64,000 nt of DNA, taken from contig CM061238.1 of assembly GCA_030848705.1 (NCBI GenBank), positions 78,950,685 to 79,014,684 on the forward strand, written 5' to 3'. Source of the stretch: Heracleum sosnowskyi. Taxonomy: Eukaryota > Streptophyta > Magnoliopsida > Apiales > Apiaceae. Under the pieces are notes generated by a model. The model saw only the letters and a program-made list of their open reading frames with translations. It was not told the DNA's origin and searched no databases. How positions within the stretch are numbered: the stretch's first letter is position 1; every line of letters begins with the position of its first letter. Positions 10,358 through 20,936 of this stretch are shown here, piece by piece. A program made the position numbers and the translations under genes.

Positions 10358-11984
10358 TGATAGGTGGATTTTACGTCCACTATTTGCCTTCTGTTTGGAC
10401 TTAAAACGTTTACAAGTTCTCGAGTTTCGTTGCCATGTAATGTGTTTTTTTTGTGTAATTTGTGTAGGTTGTGTCGTCGAAGACATTATGGGCTAAATCA
10501 ATGTTATGGTGGTGTGAAGCAAGGCAACAAGTCAAGTTGTTGAAGTTTTGTAGTATTTCCAGGAGCTAGCAGGTGCAGCTGCGCAGCTCTAGGCGCTATA
10601 GCGCGCGAAAGGGAGTTTTCCAGGAGCTAGTAGGCGCTCCTGCGCGCGTTGGGGCGCAGCTGCGCGAAGGTTGTGCGGTGTTGAGGCGCAAGGGCGCTTG
10701 CGGGATGCGCTATAGCGCGGCCAGGCGAGATTTCCAGGAGGTAACTCGCGCAAGAGCGCCTTATGTTCGCGCAACAGCGCAGCTTGAGTTGTTCACAGCA
10801 AAACCAGGGATCTCTAGGCGCTGCGGCGCAGAATGGTAGCGCTGTAGCGCTATTTGTCTCCTGTGGGTTGCTATCGAAACTGTATGTTTGCCGGGGAAAT
10901 ATTATTTCCAAACCGGGTCAGCATGTGTTGGGCCTAAATTGTTAGGGCACGTATCTTTGGTTTATTATGTAATATCCTAGACTTTAAAAACATCATTCAT
11001 TAGGTTATTTGGATCTATCTATCATCAATATTATTATTCGAACAACAAGAGATCAATTTCTAGGGTTCTTCAAGCTAGTGACAAGCAAGGAGGCCTATTG
11101 ATTCCATCTTTTGTATTTCTTCTCCACAATTTCCGGGATTTATTTTGCTCTCAATTTCTTTTCTATTATTCATTATTAATTGTTTGTAGATTCATGTTAT
11201 CATTTGAACCCATGATGATGAGAAGTCCGATTATGGGCTAATCGTTATCATGGGGTTTTAATGGAGTTTTCCATGGATTCTAGTTATTAAATGTTTTTAT
11301 GCCTTGGTGTGTGCTTGATATATGTTTAACCTAGTATGGGGGTGCTTATTCGTTATGGGTGCGTCGCGAACATCCGTAATTGTTTGTTAAATCCTAGTGA
11401 ATGCGAAAGTGGATCTAGGGTTTAGAACATACCATGCTAGCGTAGGTTTTTGCATGTGAAGAACATGTATTAATTTGTGGTGTAATTCTAACCGTCTTGC
11501 ACTGACTATGTGATTATTTGGGTGCTTGTGTTTAATCCATTATGTTTTCAATCTCTATAGACATATAGGGACTAAGCATATTTGGTGACTACTTGACTTC
11601 TATCAATTGTGGATGATCAGTAGGATGATATATGTACAACGAAAGTTGGCGTGTGTCAGTTTAGTGCGTCTAATCAGTTATCATCGCTTGCACATGCTAG
11701 GTTGAAAAGGCATAAGATTCTAGATGAAGTGGTTAATGAAATTGGAACCCCATGTTTTCTCTTACAGAAGTAATCTTGTTTGTTAATTCACTCTTAGTTG
11801 ATAATTGTTGATTAGTTAAGTAATAAGCAACAACTCAATTTGATAATTGGTCAAGCATTAAGAAGTAACCATACACTGTTGCATAGGTATTTAAATTGGC
11901 ATTTACACCTAGTCTCTGCGGAACGAATTCTATTTATCACTTGCTATTTGTGATCGCGTATACTTGCGTGTTTACGAGTCAACA
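10358..11984 (+). repeat. 3' LTR of the Athila-type element
   Basis: 1627 bp, same length and ends as the 5' LTR, followed by the target duplication GCTAC at 11985-11989. Confidence 0.95.
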
Positions 11985-11989
11985 GCTAC

Positions 11990-12838
11990 CCAAGTAATAA
12001 TAATAATTGGTGATCCAATTAAACCTTTCGTGACTAATGTTTCTGCGTAATATAATCCCTTTAACCAAATATTATAGATTAAACTCGAGGCATGTTATTA
12101 GTCATCCTCTTCAACGTTTAATCCAGGTTTCCTTGATCAATGAGTAGACTATTAAAACAAATCAATATTTGAGCATGGCCATGCATTTTCATAGTCTCAC
12201 TCAATCAAGAGGCCAATAATATCTCTCCTAATAATAGGAGGGTTAAATCCTATATCTATCATTCATATTTCTCATACGACTCATAATATACCCGATGTCC
12301 ACTTTTATCATCACCCGATCAAAGGTAACTTTTAATGTAACCAAAGTATATTAATCCTCGTATAGAAATATAATGATCTCAAGTCTAAGGATCATTACAC
12401 CATTATCACTGTGAGCTATTCTAATGACTTTATTATCATGTAGAATCTCACTGTGGGTCTATCCGGTGCCATGTAGAATATTACATGCACCTATGTTCTT
12501 GACTTTAGTATCACTATACCTATGACCAATGAGATGTGGTCACTTAGTCAACGAACATACTAATCTTTATGCATCATAATTGTCCCAATTCATAATGCTT
12601 AATTAGGGATATCTTTAGGAATATAAACACTATTCATATAATCTCATTTTTAAGTCACATACTTAAAGATATAGAATACGTGTTCAATATTCCAAGGACA
12701 TTTATTACTCTAACATTAATATCGCAGTAAATAAAGACATAATAATTGTTGTCGAATAATCAATAGAACATAATCATTATTAAATAACAAAATAGTGTTT
12801 CCCAGAAGTACAATTGTATTGTCTCTAGGGCACTAACA
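11990..12838 (-). mobile_element. Right part of the older LTR hosting the Athila insertion
   Basis: Continues 1-361 across the insertion. Read on the minus strand it starts TGTTAGTGCCCTAGAGAC (12838 downward; an alternative start at 12844 exists because TGTTAG is repeated). The DNA right of it shows no polypurine tract, so an internal region on that side is unlikely. It has no coding content, and its age is unknown without a second copy. Confidence 0.5.
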
Positions 12839-15399
12839 CTAACAATTAAGCTTCTATCATAGTCATTTCTTAATCAACGTATCGCCATCAGTCATTTCGA
12901 ATACTCCGTCATTCTGAATTTTCAACATACGGAACAACCTTAACAATTTCTGTAAACTTCGATTCGTAATTTGTCACACTCGTCTACTTGGGTTTTAGTT
13001 CTAAAACTTCAACACTATTTATCTTTCCAAATACTTAGGAAAATACTTGCATGGTACAAGGAATATTTTAAGCAACAGAAAGTTCATCGAAAAAAACTTT
13101 GTAAGAAATCTCGTTGAGTGGCGACCTTGTTAGGTCTTAATCAATTCATCCTTTGGAAATTTCATCATCATACTTCACTGCAAATAAAATGCGTTGTGAA
13201 TTCACCGAATAAATTAAGTTGGGATTCGAACTAGTGAAGCAATAACTAGTCCATTTTAAGAAATATTAGCAACTAGCTAAACAAAATTAGCTAGCTTAAT
13301 TTGTTTAGGACATAATATCTTGCTAGGAAAATTAACTAGATTTTTATCACGACGTTAAAATTTAAACTAGTCAGAACAATTAACTAGTCGTTCATAATGA
13401 CATATAAAAATAGTCAGTTTCAACCTGTTAATGTAAAATCTCAACATCGTAGCCACTGAAGAAAATTTTGGGCTACTCGGATATCGAGTTGATAGAAAGA
13501 GTAAATAAGTTTGGGCTGAACAAGGTAAATATAACTTTGAAAGAATGCTCTTGGTATCGGAATAATCGATAGCCTCTCATCAAATATTCACATCAATGAA
13601 ACGGTGCACTCAAAGGGGTCTCCGTACATATACTTTATCAAATTCATCAATAGAATTGAATTCAGAATACAAATATCAAATGGATATCATTTTGATGATT
13701 TGAACGTCCGATGTACAAATCTCATCTTATAATAGAAGAAAGTAATTCGCGAGGAATCTCTGAACAATAGGTCATCCATGTTTTAACAAATAGTTGAATA
13801 TTTATAAACTCAACTGAGGAGTCCAAGTATGAAAGAAAGAATCGAACATCAATAATCATTGAAGAATATTCATCAAACAGTTAAGGAAATATTAATTGAA
13901 TATTTCTTGAATGAACAGGATAATTAGAGAAAATTATATGAATATTCTTGGAAAATTTTAAAGAATGTTAATAACCATTCCTTGAATAAAAGTTGTGTAA
14001 GAGCTGAAGGAGGTTAGCATCAACTACCTCCTGGTCGCCTCTCGAGTACGAACGATGTACCTCGAGACATGAATAAAAGACGTGTTTTCCAACCCTTGAG
14101 TCAACACCAGGGTTGATAATGAATAAAAGTGAAAGAACATATAGCAATATGAGTATCAAGTTTATCTTCAAAATATGACACAACGAACCCTTTATGAATC
14201 AAAAGTAGAAGCACAATCAAAAGGTTCAGTACTTGCATTCATAGGGATTAAATATATATTTGGAAGGCTAGAATAATAATGATTTCCTCTTCTGGTCTTC
14301 CCGGAGCACGAACAAGGCACTCCGATAAGTAATGATAACTTGAATATGCATACTCAACCTTAAAGGTAATAAGAGGAGAAGAAGAAATGAAATGAAATAA
14401 CCATATCGGTTGTTGGTTACACTCCAAGTTTAAAGTAGGAAGTTAAAAGGATTACCTGACATAAACTATTCAAGGTAACACATGACGTGAAAGATTTTAG
14501 ATTGAGTAATGCACCAGAAAACAGGTGCCAAAATAAGTCATGATCGTCCATAAACTCTAACATCACCAGTTCGAGGACGATTCCATGTCCTCACCGTCAT
14601 AATACAAGATACTCACTAATGAGTCTCTTCAATTCATATCAAGTTCACATAATAGATTGGGGTTCGTAAACATATTCAGCATTCCCCTATAGCAATCCAA
14701 AATTCGTGCCTCACACGGTCGAGTCAATATGTCAACAAAAGATGGAGGTCTACTAGTTATCATATACGTAGTATCTAACAAGAGTTGTACCGAAAGAATC
14801 CAACTCCAAACGCACTGACCTCGTTTCCGATAGGTTCTGAGATCGTCGTATCGCTTGTTGTAGCCGTACGTAACTTCATTATAGTCCTGCCATCAATTCC
14901 CAATGTTCTTGATTTCTGAGCTGAACCATCGTGGCATAACCTACGAAGCATACTCATGATGTCGTCTAGTGCGCTCGTCTTACGATAACGTTCTTGTAAT
15001 ACATACATGCAAAATCTTCCTCGAGGGCAACGGAATCCTCAATGGTGTAGAAGACAATATTCTGGTAGAATCATTTCTCGTGGGGTATTGAAACCTCGTA
15101 GACAAAACAATGCCTTCAACTAGTCCAGGTAACTAGTGACCTTAATTACGTAAGGAAGTTTAAACGTCTTGGTTCTCACATATGCTGCCTCCTTATGGGC
15201 AACTATGAATGACTACGAGTAACAAGATTCATGCCAGTCAAATCAATCTATGGTATTGGTAATCTTGCCTCTACCTCAACTACTCTCGAGACTCTATTCC
15301 ACATTCGATAATAATGTCTTTGATAAATTATGTACGTTTCTAGACTCTTTCTCATCATTCTGATGGTCTCCAAGGATTCTATCAGTCCTACAATAAGAC
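12839..15399. other. Unassigned AT-rich DNA, probably decayed repeat
   Basis: No ORF with a recognisable domain on either strand; the longest (13968-14183 and 14775-15008, minus) show no family motif. Two short segments echo each other (around 14035-14065 and 14297-14325, both with a CTCGAG/CCGGAG-ACGAAC pattern), which hints at an old repeat. I cannot name it. Confidence 0.4.
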
Positions 15400-18300
15400 C
15401 TCGGGTAAATGCTCCACTCATATCTTACTCAATGGTACTACATTTGGTAGTCCAATAACGAACTCTATATGAGCTCTTACGTTATTCTCTTACTTAGACA
15501 TAACTCTTAACACTCTCGTAACATTAGTCCAAGTTATAGTCTTAGAAACGATATACAGTAACATTAGTTATTACAAACCAAATGTACTATCCAGGATCTC
15601 ACACTACTAGCTACAACCTCTACATGGAATTATTACAACCCATTTTGTAAACACACTTAATAAGGATAGCTGAACCTATCCAACTTACTCATACAATATC
15701 CTTCTTGAACTGCACTATCTCAAGGGAGTATCTTCCACATTCCTTTCCTCGCAATACGGGACGACCGACTATGGTCTCACTGAAAATATAATTTTTAACA
15801 AAGCAAGAATGAGCGAAAGAATGCTCAGCAAGTTAACTAGTCACTAATATAAAGTTCTTCCGACAATATAAAGGTAGTACATAGTTTTCTATTGAAAGTA
15901 TTCATACTTAATATGAAGTTTAGAATACTACCATATGAAAAAATTTAGTTCGTAATTTAGAAATACACTATCAGTGACTTAGCACGATTTTTAGAAATCA
16001 ACAAGTACGCAGTTCCAGATGCTTCTAGATGAACAACACTGGTTCACCAGTTTTTAAATTACCGTTTGTCTTTCATCAATAAATAACCAGAATCATTTCA
16101 CCTTTTTAAATATTGTCTTCGAAATATCAAATCATTCACACTAAAGTTAACACTATCGGTAACTCAGCACCTTGGCCTTTGTTACAGTGTTAATCAGAAT
16201 TTTTCCAAACTGGAAGGAAGGGACTTATCCAAAACAGAAAACACGATATGAAGTGACGATGATCAGTCGCCACAACCATATCCACCGCGGGTCTTCTCTA
16301 CTAGTAGAAGGGCAAAAACTCCATCTGTAATTACCCTGGACGAAAACTCCATCTGTAATCGTCCTGGATGAGAACTCCATCTGTAATCATCCTGGCGCAT
16401 ACGGCCAATAGTTGATGGACCGCCTGGCTAACGGCCACTTATATATAAAACTCAGGATCGTTCGTCAACAGTCCTGCTCGCGCCAGAGTCCCGTTTTTAT
16501 TTTCTTTTGAGAATCGTTTTGAATAGAAAAACGAGTAGTTGAGGCCCGACCTTAGTCGACCAATTCTTACTTAAAAACAACGCTACTTGAGTAAACCATG
16601 ACCGGGGGTTTTCACAAAGATTTCGAGTGAGAAGGTATACGTGTATAAAAGTTTCGAAGCATCTTGGATCATTTAAAAATAATATTTTAAGTATTTTCGG
16701 AAGTGTTTAAAGTGTTTGATAATATTTAAATAATGTATTTAATCCAAGATAAATATTTTTGGAATCTTTAAGTAAATAAAGTTCATTTAATAATCGTAAG
16801 TACATATACTATCTCCCGAAGAACCTTTGGGTTTTACATAGGTATAATACGTAAAAATAAAATACCACTCCCCGGTCAACTCTACTTTTTGGACCAACGT
16901 GCTCTATTCCTAGAGCCGCCGTCCGAATATTAAATATAACGTACCATTATCAGCAAAGTATGCTTTATCAAAACTTTAACATATAAAGTTCATAATATAA
17001 ATCGAACAATTACACTTGATATCAAAATTGTAAACACAACATGACATATCATTGGTATACGTGTTTGAGAAAGTAAACTTGCATAAACATGCTCCATATA
17101 TATTTTCATAAGTAAAACATAGGATTAGAAAACTTGTCACGATACTCTGATCAAAAGAGTGTATATGTATATATGTGAATAAACTAGTATTAAGCATTTG
17201 AAAATATACCTACTCTGAACAATAGAGTAAGAGTTAGTTAAACTTGCCTGATGTCCAAGCTCTAACTGGATGTCATCTCTTCTAGTCCTGGAACCTCTAC
17301 CAAGGCAATACATAACCTTAATTTGTCACTTGATTGACAATTCACTTATTCTAAGTAAACTTCATTTTACCCGATTTTCACTCTTTCGGGTCTACTTAAC
17401 TTACGATCTTCTATACCGTTTACTCATCATTTCTAATCTCGTTCTTCACACCAATACGTTATCTTAATAACCCTTAACAAGTTTCGTGTTTTAGTCGACT
17501 CGATGTTACCCTTTTAACTTAGTCAAAACGGATGGTCAAAATAGTACCTCTAGAGTTGACTTTCCATAGAATTACTATTTTGCACCTCACACTCTAACAC
17601 TTTTAGTAAATCATAAAATTAATAATTAATTACGAAACCACCTCAAGGAGCTTCTTGAGTATTTTTAATATTTATCAAAAATATCTTGATTTGAAAACCT
17701 GAGTCGAAATAGGTGAAAGACATTTTAAAAGTTGAGTCAACTACGGAGTTTTACTATTTGCGCTCGTTTCACGAAAACGCTCATAACTCATTAACCGTTA
17801 ACTCTATTGACACACCGTTTTCGCGTGCACGATCTAGAGAATGTCTAGAACAAAATATTTCAAAATGTATTTCTGGTCAGGGAGGTCAAATTCCCGAATG
17901 CTCTGTTTAAGGCAGTGGATGTGCAGAAAGTTTTGTCGTCGCGTAGCTTCGTTTATGACATTTTTATAAAATAGGAAATTAATCTTTTTAATACGAATCT
18001 TTTTTGTGAGTCTTCCTAACTGTCTCTAGTATTATTCCTCAAAGTTTCACATTTTAATATGGCTTTTAAGTGGTCCAAACATGGCCTCAAAGTAACTGAC
18101 CAGAGATGGGTTGGTTCTCCGAACGGCGTTTACTAAAACTCACTTTTCTCCTAAACCGTAAATCGGATTAACATGATTTTCGCGCCAAAACAAACTATGA
18201 AACAAGATCTAGCTAAAGGTGTCCAGTGGTTACACTTAAAATGATTCAAATGTCTCAGGTTCTTTGTTCAAAACAGGGCTAATGAAATTTTGCCATTACG

Positions 18301-19561
18301 ACGGCTAGAAACACATGATTCCCAATATTTAACCACACCAAAACATCATTCAACCAAACCAAATCATCATCATCAACTACTTATCATCTCAACCAAACCA
18401 TCATCTTTACAACCAAAGTCAAATCCAACATCTACTCATTTTATCCATCAAAACAACCATAATCATCCACAAAACCAACCATCCATCCTTATAACCATAC
18501 TAACATAACTAACTCAAAACTCATCACATAAATCAATTTATAACTAAGGGTTCAAAGAGTGTATACCTTCCTTGATGCCTCAAACATACTAACAATAGCT
18601 TACAATCCTTGCTTGAGCCTTGAATTAAACTTAGAAGCCTTAAACTTACAAAAGAAAATCAAGAACACATATAAGTTACTATTTACACCTAAACTTTGAG
18701 TAAGGATTTGAACATGAAATATTTGTTGGATGATGATGAAACTTGGTGCTTACCTTAATCTACTCAAGAGCTTTCCAAAGAGCTATTACTTTCAATTTTT
18801 GAAGCTTGGGAGGTTGGACTTTGAAAATCAATTCTTGCTTCTTTTTTTTTTTGTAAAAGCCGAATGGGCTAAAATGGAGGGGGAGAGCTTTTGCTTGATA
18901 TTTGCTTGGGTGTTTTTGAGAAGTGTGTGAATTATGTGGTTAAGTGTTAGTTTATGATGACACAAGCATGCATACATCACCCCTTGGACACATGTCAACT
19001 AACGAAGTGGTTTAGGAGGCATAAAGTAGCTTTATTAGTTTGGTTTCCTTTCACATGGAAGCTTCCTCCTTGTAGCCTTAGTCACCAAGCTTGTCCAACA
19101 CCTTTTCTTTTTCGTTCAATCACAATTCGTTACATATTCGCTTTATTTCTTAATCTCGTTGTAAAGTCTGAACGGTTTCTAAATCGTTTTGTTATAAAAT
19201 GTTCAGGGTGAATGTCCTTGGTGTGTTAGTACCTTGGTGGAATGTATACCCGTGAAATTTCTAATTTTATTAAATCTCTAAGTCTTGATATAATCATCGT
19301 ATCTTACAATATCTTGTATATTCCAGATAAAATAGTAAAAATGGAAATCTTCGAATCTTGGAATTCCGACAACTTTTACATCCTTTTATTTGCATAGTAC
19401 AACAACAATATAATCTCGAAACTTTGGTTCTCCAACACGTATATAGTGTGGTCTGAAAAGTTTTTCCTTAATCAACAAAAGTACTATTCATCAAGGTCTT
19501 TTATCATATAATAATAAAAATATTAGGGTTTTTAATAAGTACAAAATTTTGGGTTATTACA
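15400..19561 (-). mobile_element. Decayed long LTR, relative of the solo LTR at 28571-33342
   Basis: Shares collinear anchors with the solo LTR: 15531-15580 with 28710-28770; 15797-15835 with 29021-29060; ACTTGCCTGATG at 17242 with 31257; 17940-18310 with 31555-31915; and the same end GGGTTATTACA (19561 and 33342). The left edge is uncertain because the LTR start is not preserved. Short ORFs inside (17270-17467, 18290-18508, 18730-18930, 18954-19211) show no family features. It lacks the 47-bp array of its relative. Strand is assigned by analogy. Confidence 0.55.
16315..16398 (+). repeat. Three tandem 28-bp units
   Basis: Units at 16315-16342, 16343-16370 and 16371-16398 share AACTCCATCTGTAAT followed by CCTGG, with scattered substitutions. 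They lie within the decayed LTR block. Confidence 0.85.
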
Positions 19562-20322
19562 TATATCGTCGCGATAATACATATATGTCAAAAATATTTC
19601 AAACTTGTGAACTTAAATTGTCAAGTAGGACAGGTTGGGCAAGCTATAAGTCCCGCACTTCTACACGCTTATAGAAAGAAGTCAGCGATCCTCTGGATTG
19701 AAGGCCCTACTCTCATAGGAGAGTCCAGGAATAAAATTACATTATTGAAGGCCCATTGGTAGATGAATATTTCTTGGTTGGCACGGGACATTCCAACAAT
19801 CATGGGAAGAAATGCGGAGATGCCGCGAGATTGCAGGAAAACGTGTGGGACCGAACGTGATATGGTTGGCACGGGACATTCCTACAATCACGGGAAGAAA
19901 TGCGGAGATGCCGCGAGATTGCAGGAAAACGTGTGGGACCGGACGTGATATGGTTGGCACGAGACATTCCTACAATCACGGGAAGAAATACGGAGATTCC
20001 GTGAGATTGCAGGAAAACGTGTGGGACCGGACGTGATATGGTTGGCATGAGACATTCCTACAATCACGGGAAGAAATGCGGAAATTCCGCGAGATTGTAG
20101 GAAAACGTGTGGGACCGGACGTGATATGGTTGGCACGAGACATTCCTACAATCACGGGATAAAATACGGAGATGCCGTGAGATTGTAGGAAAACATGTGG
20201 GACCGGATGTGATATGGGCTGAAAGCCTGACATTTGAAATTGGGTATCTTATTAAAGCCTCAGCTCGGGGGCTCGTGGACAAACGAAAACACATCCTTAT
20301 GTGGACAATGACACTTGAAAAG
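19562..20322 (+). mobile_element. 3' internal part of an older LTR element that hosts the Sirevirus
   Basis: Non-coding DNA left of the Sirevirus. It continues at 35712 after the AAAAG duplication and leads to a polypurine tract and LTR at about 35823. It holds the 88-bp array and a GCTCGGGGGCTCG purine tract near 20264. The 5' half of this element is absent from the window. The gene content and lineage cannot be read; the GGGGGC tract style suggests a Ty3/Tat-like element (inference). Confidence 0.5.
19771..20210 (+). repeat. Five tandem 88-bp units
   Basis: GATATGG recurs at 19859, 19947, 20035, 20123 and 20211, exactly 88 bp apart; a first unit begins about 19771. Each unit contains a GGGACATTCC-like segment, GGGAAGAAATGCGGAGAT and GGAAAACGTGTGGGACCGG. 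Overlapping ORFs on both strands here come from the period and are not genes. A partial copy of the unit lies at about 35992-36040 in the LTR of the same host element. Confidence 0.95.
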
Positions 20323-20792
20323 TTTTAGGCCGAATACACAATATATAATCAAATATACGTATGAGAATTACAATAAGAACACTGTTTATGAATAATAAAC
20401 TGTATGGAATTAATAACTCCTCTCTCGGTGATGTAAAATATCACAGAGAGCTGCTAGGTTACAAGAATAATGTTTCACGTATTCGCATCCCTTTTAGGGT
20501 TAACCTATCTGTGTTTATATAGTACACAGCTACTTACAATCTTCTAATTGATATTCCTATAAATCAGCTATACAATTAATATCAATCTAGAATTGCTTCT
20601 GTCTTCTGTTCCATTTCCTTAGCCATCTCGATATCTCTTTGCTTCTTTCCATCTTCAAAGAATATCGCTTCTAGAATCTTCATTGAATAACACCGACAGC
20701 TAAGCAAACTCTGACCAGTCCTTCAGCTAAACTCTGATAGTATCCTGATACTTTAAACACTGATAAACAAACATCAGCAATTATATCTAACA
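20323..20792 (-). repeat. 3' LTR of the Sirevirus
   Basis: 470 bp, starting TGTTAGATATAATTG on the minus strand. It is shorter than the 5' copy by a 24-bp segment near 20710, where the other LTR has an extra CAGAGTTT-containing stretch. A minus-strand TATA box (TATATAAA) lies at about 20513-20521. The outer terminus is mutated from TG to TT on the plus strand. Confidence 0.92.
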
Positions 20793-20806
20793 ATCTCCCC
20801 CAACTT
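20793..20806 (-). other. Polypurine tract of the Sirevirus
   Basis: On the minus strand AAGTTGGGGGAGAT directly precedes the 3' LTR. Confidence 0.85.
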
Positions 20807-20936
20807 GTGCATACCAAAAATGTACAAGTTAACAGATAATTGATGATGTCAAAACATATAACAAATGCAGTGTTTATAAAATCACAGAGTTTATATTTAA
20901 CTTAGAACAGAAAACTTAAAAACTTACAGACTCCAT

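Larger units (their letters stand above)
367..11984 (+). mobile_element. Full-length Athila-type Ty3 LTR retrotransposon
   Basis: An 11.6-kb element bounded by two 1627-bp LTRs that start TGATAGG and end CAACA, flanked by the 5-bp duplication GCTAC (362-366 and 11985-11989). It has a primer-binding site matching tRNA-Asp, one unbroken gag-pol frame, a second ORF in the env position, and a polypurine tract before the 3' LTR. By eye the LTRs differ at only four positions, so the insertion is recent. The Athila assignment rests on the tRNA-Asp primer site, the AAGTTTGGGGG tract and the gene order gag-pol then an extra ORF. It could still be transpositionally competent. Confidence 0.95.

Noticed and set aside
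18290..19211. Three short plus-strand ORFs in the decayed LTR block.
   Set aside because: His/Pro/Asn-rich or hydrophobic low-information translations of AT-rich DNA with no homologous frame kept in the related block at 31900-33000.
19771..20210. Could the regular repeats be a CRISPR array?
   Set aside because: Units are 88 bp, directly adjacent and without unique spacers, in a plant genome. The 47-bp array at 30125-30942 is rejected for the same reason.
19669..20294. Stack of 60-85 codon ORFs on both strands.
   Set aside because: They follow the 88-bp period of the tandem array and shift frame with it, so they are repeat artefacts.
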